A DNA stretch of 64,000 nt from Epilithonimonas tenax DSM 16811 (GTDB lineage Bacteria > Bacteroidota > Bacteroidia > Flavobacteriales > Weeksellaceae): positions 62,001-126,000 of the forward strand of contig NZ_AUAA01000002.1 in the NCBI RefSeq assembly GCF_000428485.1, given 5' to 3'. Of the stretch, positions 27,758-37,058 are shown in pieces. The notes below the pieces were generated by a model. It searched no databases. It worked only from the letters and a program-made list of their open reading frames with translations, and had not been told where the DNA came from. Each line of letters begins with the position of its first letter. Within the stretch, counting starts at the first letter, position 1. The position numbers and the translations under genes were made by a program.

Positions 27758-28172
27758 TTAGGAATGATCAATGATGGGTGATCAATGATTTTTTGCTGAA
27801 AATAATTTTTGTGGAATTTTAAACGCAAAGATTTTTAAGAGTGAAGGCATTTTTTAAGTGGGCAAAGTTTCGATGAATTGATTTTTGAAGCGGATGGAAA
27901 TTGTAGTGAATCTTTATTTTGAGGATTTAAAAGTTTCAATTTGATTTGTATCATTTATCGATGATCACCTATCAATTATATCGTCTGAGAGTAACAAAAC
28001 CTCAACATAGCCCCGATGGGAACGGCATCCTTTTTATGGTGTTGCCAGAGCGAAGTCGAAGATAACACCATAAAAAGATAGAGTGGACAGCGGGCTGGAC
28101 AGTTGGGTCAAAAGTCGAAACGTGATGCTCCGGATAAAAAGCGAATAATTGTTCTTAAAATAATTAGAAAAT
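27758..28172. other. Intergenic region rich in repeats
   Basis: No gene. Near the left end TGATCAATGAT occurs twice (about 27767 and 27780), and related words (ATCATTTATCGATGATCACC) recur in partly inverted form at about 27951-27975. The right half holds the hairpin element described at 28006-28105. The last 60 bases lead into the glucosidase gene. Confidence 0.55.
28006..28105. repeat. Palindromic intergenic repeat element (copy A)
   Basis: An unusually GC-rich block inside AT-rich DNA. TTTTTATGGTGTT (28031-28043) and AACACCATAAAAA (28064-28076) form a perfect 13-bp stem. They are flanked by ATAGCCCCGATGGGAACGGC on the left and GATAGAGTGGACAGCGGGC on the right. The flanks resemble a class of dispersed flavobacterial hairpin repeats. 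A related but differently filled element occurs at 45847-46000. It encodes no protein. Confidence 0.7.
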
Positions 28173-30779
28173 ATGAACGAGGAAGAAAAATTGAGAAATC
28201 CACGTTGGAAGAAATGGGGCCCTTACGTGAGCCATCGCCAATGGGGAAATGTACGTGAAGATTACAGTGCAAATGGTGATGCATGGGGATTTACCGGTCA
28301 CGACACGGCAGAAGCCTGGTCCTACAGATGGGCCGAGGAAGGCATCGCAGGCATATCGGACGACAAGCAGCAATTGTGTTTTGCCCTGTCTTTTTGGAAT
28401 AAGAAAGATGTAAGAATAAAAGAGCGTTTTTTCGGACTGAGTAATTATCAGGGCAATCACGGAGAAGATATAAAGGAGATTTTTTATTATTTGGACAATA
28501 CACCGTCTCATAGCTATATGAAGATGGTTTACAAATATCCAATCAACGCATTTCCTTATGATGAGCTGATTGCGGTCAATGGGCAGCGCTCCAACAAAGA
28601 CCCGGAGTACGAGATCATCGACACCGGAATCTTTGATAATGATGAATATTTTGATATTTTTATTGAATATGCAAAGGCTGGGGAAGATGATTTTCTCATT
28701 AGGATTGATGTTCATAACAGAAGTGATAAATCAGCGCCAATCGTGGTTTTACCGACGGTTTGGTACAGGAATAATTGGGTTTGGGGTTATAATGATTATA
28801 AGGCCAATCTGAGCTTTTCAAAGCAAGGCGAGATCGATGTCCAGCACGATAGTCTGAGCATCAAAAAGCTATACTCCAGAAACAGAACTGTGGACGCTTT
28901 GTTTTGTGAAAATGAAACGAACAGAGCAAGATTATTCAATACACCTAGAACGGAAGGTTTCTTTAAAGATGGTATCAACCAATACATTACCAAAGGATTA
29001 GACACCATCAATCCTAAGAAAACCGGAACCAAAGCGTCTTTGCATTGCGAGGAAATCGTGGAAGCACACAGCAACAAGGTTTTTGAGTTCCGATTGTCGC
29101 CTCATATTATGGAGGATGCGTTTTGGGATTTTGATGAGATCATCAACCACAGAAAGCAGGATTCTGATAATTTCTACGCCAACATCCAAAAAGATATTGA
29201 AAACGAGGACGAGAAAAATGTGCAGAGACAGGCTTTTGCAGGTTTGCTTTGGAACAAACAATTCTATCATTACAACGTTGGTAAATGGGTGAAGGGTGAC
29301 CCGAATTTTCCGATTGAAAGAAAAGGCTTCGTCCGAAACAGCGATTGGGAACATCTTCATAACAAAGACATCATATCGATGCCCGACAAATGGGAATATC
29401 CTTGGTATGCCACTTGGGATTTGGCGTTCCATTGCGTGAGTTTTTGTGTGATTGATTCGGAATTTGCTAAAGCCCAATTGGTTACAATGACTAAGGAATG
29501 GTATATGCACCCAAACGGACAAATGCCGGCTTACGAATGGAACTTCGATGACGTGAATCCACCGGTTCACGCTTGGGCTACTTTCAGGGTTTTTAAAATT
29601 GATGAAAAAAATAATGGGAAACCGGATTTGGCTTTTCTGGAAAGGGTTTTTCAAAAATTATTACTGAACTTCACCTGGTGGGTGAACCGGAAAGATTATA
29701 ATGGTAACAACCTTTTTGGAGGTGGATTCTTGGGTCTTGATAATATTGGAGCCTTTGACCGGAATATGGAATTCAGTGAAGGTGAACATCTGGAACAGGC
29801 AGATGGAACCAGTTGGATGGCAATGTACGCGCTGAATATGATGCGAATCTCTATGGAGCTGGCAATCCACAATCCGGTTTACGAAGATATGGCCATTAAG
29901 TTCTTTGAACATTATCTTTATATCGCACAAGCGATGGAAAATATCGGTGATGGAAAACAGGGACTTTGGAATGAGGAAGATGGGTTTTTCTATGATTTAC
30001 TTCAGTTATCCAACGGAGACAGTGTGAATCTGAAACTTCGGAGCATCGTTGGGTTGATTCCAATGTTTGCAGTAGAAGTGGTGGAGCACAGTATGTTGGA
30101 GAAACTTCCGGCTTTCAAAAAAAGAATGGAATGGATTCTCAAAAATAAGCAAGACCTCACGAAACTCGTTTCGCAGTGGTATGTAGAAGGCGAAGGCAAC
30201 AAACACCTTCTGAGTATCCTGCGAAAAACCAGACTGACGAAAGTTCTGACGAGATTGGTAGATGAATCCGAATTCCTGAGCGATTACGGAATCCGTGCCA
30301 TGTCCAAAGTGTATGAAGAAAATCCCTTCCGATTTACCGTTCACGACCAGGAACACGTGGTTTATTACACGCCGGCAGAAAGTGACAGCCGAATGTTTGG
30401 CGGCAACAGCAACTGGCGTGGACCAATTTGGTTTCCAATTAACTTCCTGATTGTCGAGAGTTTGCAGCGTTTCCATTTCTTCTTCGGCGATGCTTTGACG
30501 ATTGAATATCCGAAAGGAAGCGGTGTTCAAAAGAATCTGGAAGAAGTTTCCAAAGACATCAGCGACAGACTTTGTGGTATTTTCCTGAAAGATGAAAATG
30601 GAAACAGAGCGTTCAACGGCGGTGTTGATAAATTCAATAACGACCCACATTTCAAAGATTACATTATGTTCTTCGAATATTTCCACGGCGATAATGGCCG
30701 AGGCGTTGGTGCTTCCCATCAAACCGGATGGACTTCTACGGTGGCGAAGTTGATTCAGCCGAGGTTGACGAATAGATAA
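28173..30779 (+). CDS. GH63-like glucosidase (MGH1-type (alpha/alpha)6 barrel)
   Basis: An 868-residue cytoplasmic protein without a signal peptide. The start NPRWKKWGPYVSHRQWG NVREDYS belongs to the large bacterial glucosidase group annotated as glycosidase family 63-like. A beta-sandwich N-terminal half is followed by an (alpha/alpha)6 barrel with DKWEYPWYATWDLAFHC, NFDDVNPPVHAWA, LEQADGTSWMAMYALNM and SNWRGPIWFPINFL. Acidic residues in these blocks are candidates for catalysis. The substrate is unknown. The length is normal and the frame intact. A strong terminator follows. Confidence 0.85.
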   Translation: MNEEEKLRNPRWKKWGPYVSHRQWGNVREDYSANGDAWGFTGHDTAEAWSYRWAEEGIAGISDDKQQLCFALSFWNKKDVRIKERFFGLSNYQGNHGEDIKEIFYYLDNTPSHSYMKMVYKYPINAFPYDELIAVNGQRSNKDPEYEIIDTGIFDNDEYFDIFIEYAKAGEDDFLIRIDVHNRSDKSAPIVVLPTVWYRNNWVWGYNDYKANLSFSKQGEIDVQHDSLSIKKLYSRNRTVDALFCENETNRARLFNTPRTEGFFKDGINQYITKGLDTINPKKTGTKASLHCEEIVEAHSNKVFEFRLSPHIMEDAFWDFDEIINHRKQDSDNFYANIQKDIENEDEKNVQRQAFAGLLWNKQFYHYNVGKWVKGDPNFPIERKGFVRNSDWEHLHNKDIISMPDKWEYPWYATWDLAFHCVSFCVIDSEFAKAQLVTMTKEWYMHPNGQMPAYEWNFDDVNPPVHAWATFRVFKIDEKNNGKPDLAFLERVFQKLLLNFTWWVNRKDYNGNNLFGGGFLGLDNIGAFDRNMEFSEGEHLEQADGTSWMAMYALNMMRISMELAIHNPVYEDMAIKFFEHYLYIAQAMENIGDGKQGLWNEEDGFFYDLLQLSNGDSVNLKLRSIVGLIPMFAVEVVEHSMLEKLPAFKKRMEWILKNKQDLTKLVSQWYVEGEGNKHLLSILRKTRLTKVLTRLVDESEFLSDYGIRAMSKVYEENPFRFTVHDQEHVVYYTPAESDSRMFGGNSNWRGPIWFPINFLIVESLQRFHFFFGDALTIEYPKGSGVQKNLEEVSKDISDRLCGIFLKDENGNRAFNGGVDKFNNDPHFKDYIMFFEYFHGDNGRGVGASHQTGWTSTVAKLIQPRLTNR

Positions 30780-30786
30780 AAATTTT

Positions 30787-30828
30787 AAAATGAAAACCTT
30801 ATCAGATTTAATAAGGTTTTCATTTTTT
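30787..30828. terminator. Terminator after the GH63-like gene
   Basis: A long stem (AAAATGAAAACCTTAT with ATAAGGTTTTCATTTT) with a short loop and T-run serves the plus-strand gene, and can serve the convergent lipoprotein gene as well. Confidence 0.9.
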
Positions 30829-30843
30829 GGAAAGAAATCCTTT

Positions 30844-31494
30844 TTATTTGATAGCGTTTTTTGAAATATCTTTCAGAAGTTTTTTTAGATTAATAAAAAT
30901 CAATTGGTTAGCTGAGTAAGCAAAGTACGGTCCTGAATTTTTTTTATTAATTTGTTCCCGACTCGTTTCTTCATTTGGATATTTTCTTCCTTCTAAGGAT
31001 TGTTCGGATGACACTTTTTGATAATATATTCTTTTCAGTGTTTTTACATCGTAAACTTCAATAATAACAAATGCTTCATTTTTACGATATTGAGAAGGCA
31101 ATTCAGTTTCTATACCTGCGATTTCATCCCGCACATTCTTGGTAAAGCTATTAACCAAATAATCATAGTCTGTGGATTTTTGTAAGGTTTCCAACTCATC
31201 TAAACTGGGATGGTAGGCTATTTTACCGGGAATAAGATTTTCTTTTTGGGCCTGAAAAATAGTTTTTGTACTTCCATTGCTTAACTTATTGAAAGTTTCA
31301 AAAATCTCTTGATTTAATTTTGCCGCATCTGTAGCATATAAATCAGTAAGAGTTTTATTGATAATCCATTTTTTGTTACCGTTAAAAACCAAGGATTTGC
31401 TAAAACCCTGATAATCTCTTTGAGGAATTACAATACAGCTTTGAGAGCTTATCAAAAGAAAAACTGAACAAATAATTCCAAATGTGATTTTCAT
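30844..31494 (-). CDS. Predicted lipoprotein of unknown function
   Basis: A 216-residue protein with a signal peptide ending in a lipobox (ISSQSC), so probably membrane anchored in the periplasm or at the surface. The mature part has no motif I recognise. It is lysine- and glutamine-rich with mixed alpha/beta pattern, including YDYLVNSFTKNVRDEI and EAFVIIEVYDVKTLKRIYYQK. It follows the OsmC gene by 20 bp on the same strand and is probably co-transcribed with it. Shared function is not apparent. Confidence 0.72.
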   Translation of the reverse strand: MKITFGIICSVFLLISSQSCIVIPQRDYQGFSKSLVFNGNKKWIINKTLTDLYATDAAKLNQEIFETFNKLSNGSTKTIFQAQKENLIPGKIAYHPSLDELETLQKSTDYDYLVNSFTKNVRDEIAGIETELPSQYRKNEAFVIIEVYDVKTLKRIYYQKVSSEQSLEGRKYPNEETSREQINKKNSGPYFAYSANQLIFINLKKLLKDISKNAIK

Positions 31495-31514
31495 GTTTTT
31501 AAGAGCAAGGTTAT

Positions 31515-31937
31515 TTATGATGCTAATTCTCCATTCACGCTCACTTCATAAGTGATTTCTACATTTGGCTCCAGCGTTTTGGAAACGGAACAATATTTTT
31601 CGAAAGATAATTCTGCCGCTTTTTTTGCTTTTTTCGGGTCGATATTTCCTTGAAGAAAGAAACTGACTTTGATGGTTTTAAAGGGTTTTGCTTCATCCAC
31701 CTGAACTCTTTCGCCTTCCACTTCGGCAAAGAAAGTATCAATCTGCTGGCGCTGTTTTTTCAGGATCGAAACCAAATCTATTCCGCTGCAACCTGCAACA
31801 GCCATCAAAAGTGACTGCATTGGCGAAACACCTTTTGCGCCAGGCAAAGTGGTATTGTCAAGTAAAATCGAATTGCCTTGTTCATTGGTGCATTCAAAAA
31901 GAAAATCGTCGTTGAGTCTGTTAAGTTTTATCTTCAT
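31515..31937 (-). CDS. OsmC family protein
   Basis: A 140-residue OsmC/Ohr-fold protein. The two redox cysteines are in VAGCSGIDLVSIL and EKYCSVSKTL, as in OsmC-like peroxidases, and the N-terminal strand has LPGAKGVSPMQSLL. Members of the family reduce organic hydroperoxides or act in sulfur metabolism. The exact role here is not known. It is the promoter-proximal gene of a pair with the lipoprotein. Confidence 0.88.
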   Translation of the reverse strand: MKIKLNRLNDDFLFECTNEQGNSILLDNTTLPGAKGVSPMQSLLMAVAGCSGIDLVSILKKQRQQIDTFFAEVEGERVQVDEAKPFKTIKVSFFLQGNIDPKKAKKAAELSFEKYCSVSKTLEPNVEITYEVSVNGELAS

Positions 31938-32104
31938 TATTTTTAAATTTATGATTCAAATTTACGAAATCAAAACAGGATATTTAATCAATTGGATAGA
32001 AGATCACTGATTAATACAAATAAAGAAACAGAGGCATTTCTTTTTTGTGCAGACATTTTATATATTTGGCTGATTACATTTTTATTGTATTAAAAAATCT
32101 GTTA

Positions 32105-32815
32105 ATGAAAACTAGCTGGCTATTTTGTTTGATCACTGCATTCTGTAATGCGCAGTTTTACTACTTTCCAAAAGATCAATCTCCCTATGTTGGCGGAGTA
32201 GAAAACTACTATAAAGATTTTCATAGAATACTTATTGATAAGGGACTTCAACCCTGCGAAAATAAAGATGAAATGTACAATTTGAGAGTTTTGATCTACC
32301 CGGATTCTACAATAAAATTTGTAAAAGATTCTGACGAAAATGATGTACAAGAAAATAAATGCGCTTCTGACCTCGCAAAAGAAGTTGCCAAATATCAATC
32401 TGGATGGAATCCCGCCAAGATTAAGGGGGAGAAAATAGCTGCCGTCACTAGCTTTCTTATTTACCCAGATGAACTTTTCGAGAATTTTAAAGAACATTAT
32501 GATCCTTATGAGACGATGGTTGGCGCAAGTTATGAAGGAGTTGGCGTTAGTAAATTTCGGGAAAAAGTTTCAAAGAGCATTGATTTATCTAATTTTTCTT
32601 GGACAGGTCAGTTTAGTCTTGTAGTGAGATTTGTTGTGGAAAAAGACGGTACTGTAACTGATGTAGAAATGGAGCAATCCTCTGGTGTGAAAAATTTTGA
32701 TGAAATGATTATCAAATCCATCAAAAAAATAAAAAATAAATGGACTCCCGGAAAGATGCACAATAAGCCTGTAAAAACCAACATGCGACTTCCGCTCAGT
32801 TTTACAATGAATTAA
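32105..32815 (+). CDS. Secreted TonB C-terminal-domain-like protein
   Basis: I chose the ATG at 32105 because it starts a proper signal peptide (MKTSWLFCLITAFCNAQ). An upstream in-frame ATG adds 20 residues from the promoter region. The 236-residue product has a C-terminal part of TonB type (FSLVVRFVVEKDGTVTDVEM, SGVKNFDEMIIKSIKKI, and a TPGKMHNKPVKTNMRLPLSF ending), as found in many Bacteroidota energy-transducer-like proteins. There is no N-terminal membrane anchor and no proline-rich spacer, so it is not a classical TonB. Function unknown. Confidence 0.75.
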   Translation: MKTSWLFCLITAFCNAQFYYFPKDQSPYVGGVENYYKDFHRILIDKGLQPCENKDEMYNLRVLIYPDSTIKFVKDSDENDVQENKCASDLAKEVAKYQSGWNPAKIKGEKIAAVTSFLIYPDELFENFKEHYDPYETMVGASYEGVGVSKFREKVSKSIDLSNFSWTGQFSLVVRFVVEKDGTVTDVEMEQSSGVKNFDEMIIKSIKKIKNKWTPGKMHNKPVKTNMRLPLSFTMN

Positions 32816-32860
32816 TTCTGCCATTCTGTCACAATATTTTGTATCTTTGCAAACTCATTA

Positions 32861-32940
32861 GTTCAAGGTTTTTTAATTTTTAAGTTCAAAGTTTTTCACT
32901 CGGAACTTAGAACTCGAAACCAAGAACTTAAAACCGATTT
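32861..32940. repeat. Intergenic GTTCAAGG/GAACTTAGAACTC-type repeat before miaB
   Basis: About 80 bp made of variants of AAGTTCAAAGTTTTT and their complements (GGAACTTAGAACTCG, AAGAACTTAAAACC). The direct and inverted copies could fold. Similar strings lie between metH and metF. This stretch is the untranslated leader of miaB. Confidence 0.55.
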
Positions 32941-32943
32941 TAC

Positions 32944-34380
32944 GTGCAGGAAAAATATATAGACGAAACCAAACAAGGCGAAGCTTTTGCCATCGCAGAA
33001 AAACCTGGGAATGGTAAAAAACTCTTTCTCGAAAGCTACGGATGTCAAATGAATTTCTCAGATTCTGAAATCGTCGCATCCATACTTAATGAGCAGGGTT
33101 ACAACACTACTTTGAAAGTAGAAGAAGCAGATTTGATTCTTCTAAATACTTGTTCTATCCGTGAAAAAGCTGAGCAGACCGTGAGAATGCGTCTGGCGCA
33201 ATTCAAAAATCTTAAAAAAGAACGTCCCAATATGACCGTGGGCGTTCTAGGCTGTATGGCAGAAAGATTGAAAACCAAATTCTTAGACGAAGAACAACTC
33301 GTGGATCTGGTAGTAGGTCCGGATGCGTACAGAGATCTCCCAAACCTCCTCAAAGAAACCGAAGATGGGAGAGATGCGATCAACGTCATTCTCTCAAAAG
33401 AAGAGACATATGCAGACATCAATCCCGTTCGTTTGGGTGGAAATGGTGTGACTGCTTTCGTGACGATCACCCGTGGTTGCGATAATATGTGTACTTTCTG
33501 TGTAGTTCCTTTTACGAGAGGTCGTGAGAGAAGTCGTGATCCTCATTCAATCATCGAGGAATGTAAAAATTTGTGGGAAAATGGCTACAAAGAAATTACG
33601 TTATTAGGTCAAAATGTAGACTCGTATCTTTGGTACGGTGGCGGTCCTAAAAAAGATTTTGCAAAAGCTTCTGAAATGCAAAAATTAACAGCCACGAATT
33701 TTTCTCAGTTGCTTGATATGGTAGCGGTAGCGGTTCCGGAAATGAGAATCAGATTCTCAACTTCTAATCCCCATGAAATGACGGAAGAAGTTTTTAAAAT
33801 GATTGCAAAACACGATAATATTTGCAATTACGTACATCTTCCCGTTCAAAGTGGAAGCGACAGAATTCTTCAGTTGATGAACCGTCAACACACGCGTCAG
33901 GAATATTTAGATTTAATTAAAAAAGGAAAAGAAATAGTTCCAGATATTTCATTTTCACAAGATATGATTATCGGGTTTTGCACAGAAACCGAAGAAGATC
34001 ATCAACTCACAATGAGCCTTATGCGAGAAGTGGAGTACGATTATGGCTATATGTTTTCCTACTCTGAAAGACCGGGAACGCCCGCTCACAAAAAGATGGA
34101 AGACGATATTCCTGCCGATGTAAAACAGCGTCGTCTTGCCGAAGTAATTGCTTTACAAGGCGAACTTTCCCGAAAAAGAATGCAAGGTTACGTTGGTAGA
34201 GTTCATGAAATTTTGATTGAAGGAATTTCAAAGAAAAACAAAAACCAATGGAAAGGAAGAAATTCCCAAAACGCAGTTTGCGTATTTGATATGAAGGAAG
34301 GCCAGAAATTGGGAGACATAGTGTCTGTTTTCGTCCACGGCAATACACAGGGAACGCTTTTGGGGGAAACGGTTTTGTAA
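32944..34380 (+). CDS. miaB: tRNA-2-methylthio-N6-dimethylallyladenosine synthase
   Basis: A 478-residue radical-SAM methylthiotransferase. The N-terminal UPF0004 domain has [13 protein letters not shown] and [14 protein letters not shown] (auxiliary cluster cysteines), with GVLGCMAER. The radical-SAM motif is [19 protein letters not shown], and a TRAM domain lies at the end. It adds a methylthio group to the i6A37 base made by MiaA, which is encoded at 11754. The start is GTG (32944), since no ATG fits. The leader carries a TATCTTTG -7 box at 32842-32849. Confidence 0.95.
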   Translation: MQEKYIDETKQGEAFAIAEKPGNGKKLFLESYGCQMNFSDSEIVASILNEQGYNTTLKVEEADLILLNTCSIREKAEQTVRMRLAQFKNLKKERPNMTVGVLGCMAERLKTKFLDEEQLVDLVVGPDAYRDLPNLLKETEDGRDAINVILSKEETYADINPVRLGGNGVTAFVTITRGCDNMCTFCVVPFTRGRERSRDPHSIIEECKNLWENGYKEITLLGQNVDSYLWYGGGPKKDFAKASEMQKLTATNFSQLLDMVAVAVPEMRIRFSTSNPHEMTEEVFKMIAKHDNICNYVHLPVQSGSDRILQLMNRQHTRQEYLDLIKKGKEIVPDISFSQDMIIGFCTETEEDHQLTMSLMREVEYDYGYMFSYSERPGTPAHKKMEDDIPADVKQRRLAEVIALQGELSRKRMQGYVGRVHEILIEGISKKNKNQWKGRNSQNAVCVFDMKEGQKLGDIVSVFVHGNTQGTLLGETVL

Positions 34381-34427
34381 ATTCGCAAACATAGAATTTT
34401 CGTTTTAATTGGGGTTGAAAAACATCT

Positions 34428-34937
34428 ATGAAAAACATTTTTTTTTACATATTATTTCTTTTACCGATCCTTTTCAGCTGTCAGTCTGAGAAAACCGTCA
34501 CTGTGTATCCAAATCAAGTTGGAGATGTTATATTTGATAAGAACACAGACGATCCAAATTTCAAAAGATGTATGGACAAAGATTATGGGATTCAGTATTA
34601 TAATGATGAAAAAGGCTTTGGATATACAGGAGAAAAGATTGAAATTGTTGAAGCATTAGAAAAACTTAAATTATCCTGTTCAAAAAGTACAAACGGCTAT
34701 GTTACCATTAGATTTGTGGTCAACTGCGAAGGGAAAGCGGGATTGTTCCGTATCCTGCAGATGAACGAAAATTATCAGCAGAAAAATTTTGACCAACAGT
34801 TCGTGGAAAAACTTTTGAATTTTACAAAATCTTTGAAAGGCTGGTTACCAAAAGAAATCCAAGGACACCATTTAGATTATTATCAATATTTAACCTATAA
34901 AATTACCGATGGAAAGGTTTCAGAAATATTACCTTAG
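34428..34937 (+). CDS. Predicted lipoprotein of unknown function
   Basis: A 169-residue protein with a signal peptide and lipobox (ILFSCQS). The mature part has a TonB-C-like pattern (NGYVTIRFVVNCEGKAGLF ... FTKSLKGWLPKEI), comparable with the protein encoded at 32105. I do not assign a family. Its 3' end overlaps the start of the following TPR gene by 29 bp in another frame, so the two are translated from one message. Confidence 0.7.
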   Translation: MKNIFFYILFLLPILFSCQSEKTVTVYPNQVGDVIFDKNTDDPNFKRCMDKDYGIQYYNDEKGFGYTGEKIEIVEALEKLKLSCSKSTNGYVTIRFVVNCEGKAGLFRILQMNENYQQKNFDQQFVEKLLNFTKSLKGWLPKEIQGHHLDYYQYLTYKITDGKVSEILP

Positions 34938-35706
34938 CTTAATTTTCTTTGCGGTTTATTCTCAAATTTCCGCTCAGGTCAATTGCAGTATTTATACGGA
35001 TGAAAATTGCAAAAAAGCTTGTGAGATTTCTAATCAGGCTGGTGATGCGCAAGGCTATGCTTTTTCGCAAATGGCATTTGATACGGCAATCGAAATTTGC
35101 CCGAATTACGATGATGCCTACACCGAAAAGTCTGTTCCGTATCTCAAAAGAGGCGATTTCATCACTTGGAAAAAGCTAATTGATAAGGCTGTAGAAATTA
35201 ATCCTAAAGATCATTTGGATTACAGAGGCTGGTGCAAATTTCAATTTTTAAGAGATTACAAAGGCGCCATTCAGGATTTTGATTTGCTTGAAAAATACAG
35301 ACCAGAAAATATCGGCTATTCCAAAAACGGAGATTATCATTTGTATGTTGCAAAAGCGCTCTGTCATAGTGCTTTAGGTCAAAAAGATAAAGCAATCCAG
35401 ATTTTGGAAAATCTTTACAAGACTAAAGATTATCATTTTGGGCTTTACGATTATTATCAATCGGGCGTGACGTATTTCGAAACTGGGAAATATGACAAAG
35501 CCTTAGGAAACTTTGAGAAACAAAGCAAAGTTTATGATTTTGCTGAAAATATATATTTTAGAAGCAAAGTTTCTAAGATCAGAAATAAAGATTATTTGGA
35601 TTTGAAAAGTCTTGCCATCAAAACATACGATGACGGCAAAACGATGAAAGATGGCTACACGCATCATTTCAACAAAGTTTACAGAAAGCAGATTGCTGAA
35701 CTGTAA
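34909..35706 (+). CDS. Secreted TPR-repeat protein
   Basis: A 265-residue protein. After a hydrophobic N-terminus (YYLSLIFFAVYSQISAQ) that looks like a signal peptide, several tetratricopeptide-like helical pairs follow, for example FSQMAFDTAIEICPNYDDAY, YHLYVAKALCHSALGQKDKA and SGVTYFETGKYDKALGNFEK. TPRs mediate protein contacts. The partner is probably periplasmic but unknown. The gene overlaps the upstream lipoprotein gene by 29 bp, which suggests that the two proteins act together. Confidence 0.72.
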   Translation: MERFQKYYLSLIFFAVYSQISAQVNCSIYTDENCKKACEISNQAGDAQGYAFSQMAFDTAIEICPNYDDAYTEKSVPYLKRGDFITWKKLIDKAVEINPKDHLDYRGWCKFQFLRDYKGAIQDFDLLEKYRPENIGYSKNGDYHLYVAKALCHSALGQKDKAIQILENLYKTKDYHFGLYDYYQSGVTYFETGKYDKALGNFEKQSKVYDFAENIYFRSKVSKIRNKDYLDLKSLAIKTYDDGKTMKDGYTHHFNKVYRKQIAEL

Positions 35707-35750
35707 ATTTCAAAACATTAATACTTTAAACAAAAAACATTGAACAGACA

Positions 35751-37058
35751 ATGGCAGACTTACAATCCATAAAAGCACGCTTCGGAATTATTGGGAATTT
35801 TCCCGCACTTAACCGCGCTTTGGAAAAGGCAATCCAGGTAGCACCAACAGATATTTCAGTTTTAGTAATGGGAGAAAGTGGTGTCGGGAAAGAGTTTATC
35901 CCGAAAATCATCCACGGCGAATCCAGAAGAAAACACCAGCCTTACATCGTCGTCAACTGCGGCGCCATCCCGGAAGGTACCATTGATTCTGAATTATTCG
36001 GACACGAAAAAGGCGCATTTACCGGTGCAACGGCCACCAGAAAAGGCTATTTTGAAGTCGCAGATGGCGGAACTATTTTCCTGGATGAGGTGGGCGAGTT
36101 GCCACTGCAGACGCAGGTACGTCTGCTGAGAGTTTTGGAAAGTGGAGAGTTTATGAAAGTAGGTTCTTCTCAGGTTCAGAAAACGAATGTGAGAATTGTG
36201 GCAGCCACCAACGTCAATATGATGAAAGCCATCAATGACAATCGTTTTCGTGAGGATCTTTATTACCGTTTGAATACCGTTCAGATCGATATGCCGGCGC
36301 TTCGCGAGAGAAAAGGTGATATTCATTTGTTATTCAGGAAGTTTGCAATCGATTTTGCTGAAAAATACAGGATGCCTGAGCTGAAATTGACGGACGATGC
36401 AGTTTCTTATTTGGAAAATTATGTATTTCCTGGAAATGTTCGCCAGCTCAGAAATTTGGTAGAGCAGATGACCGTTGTAGAGCAAAACCGCGAAGTGAAT
36501 TCGACCAAGTTGGCAGAGTATATTCCGATAAATGCCAATCTTCCTGCAGTTATTGCTAAAGCAAATGGAGCTGGGACTACCGGAGATTTCGGTTCGGAAA
36601 GAGATATTATGTACAAAATCCTTTTCGATATGCGGAATGACATTAATGATTTAAAATCCTTAACTTCGGAACTCATAAAAAATAAAGGAAATTCTGACCT
36701 CAGCCTTCAGGAAAAAAATCTGATCAACAGGATTTATACCCCGGAAACACAACAGGGAACGAGTCCTAATTCGCTGCTGTATTTTGAAGATAATCGGAGT
36801 CAGCAGAATGATCAAAGCAATCAGATCCACCATCCAACGATTGTTTCTGAGAATGAGGAACACCATTACAATGATGTGGAAGATATAGAAATAGAAGAGA
36901 GCAGGCCAGAGTCGCTTTCACTGCAGAATAATGAAAAAGATTTGATTATCAAGGCTTTGGATAAGCATAAAGGAAGGCGAAACAAAGCAGCAGATGAGTT
37001 GGGGATTTCCCAAAGAACGCTCTACAGAAAAATTAAACAGTATAATCTAGAAGAATGA
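35751..37058 (+). CDS. Sigma-54-dependent transcriptional activator without receiver domain
   Basis: A 435-residue protein. The AAA+ sigma-54 activation domain starts almost at once, with Walker A GESGVGKE, the sigma-54-contact loop GAFTGA, Walker B GGTIFLDEVGEL, and the arginine-rich sensor FREDLYYRLN. A Fis-type HTH is at the very end (NKAADELGISQRTLYRKI). No N-terminal receiver, GAF or PAS domain exists, so activity must be controlled by another protein or be constitutive. The linker at about 270-390 is polar and low in complexity. Its stop overlaps the lptE start by 4 bp, and its targets may include that operon. Confidence 0.9.
   Translation: MADLQSIKARFGIIGNFPALNRALEKAIQVAPTDISVLVMGESGVGKEFIPKIIHGESRRKHQPYIVVNCGAIPEGTIDSELFGHEKGAFTGATATRKGYFEVADGGTIFLDEVGELPLQTQVRLLRVLESGEFMKVGSSQVQKTNVRIVAATNVNMMKAINDNRFREDLYYRLNTVQIDMPALRERKGDIHLLFRKFAIDFAEKYRMPELKLTDDAVSYLENYVFPGNVRQLRNLVEQMTVVEQNREVNSTKLAEYIPINANLPAVIAKANGAGTTGDFGSERDIMYKILFDMRNDINDLKSLTSELIKNKGNSDLSLQEKNLINRIYTPETQQGTSPNSLLYFEDNRSQQNDQSNQIHHPTIVSENEEHHYNDVEDIEIEESRPESLSLQNNEKDLIIKALDKHKGRRNKAADELGISQRTLYRKIKQYNLEE

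Noticed and set aside
27758-28172. Possible riboswitch or terminator before the GH63-like gene
   Set aside because: The strong hairpin has repeat-like borders and no T-run, and it resembles an intergenic repeat rather than a gene-specific leader.
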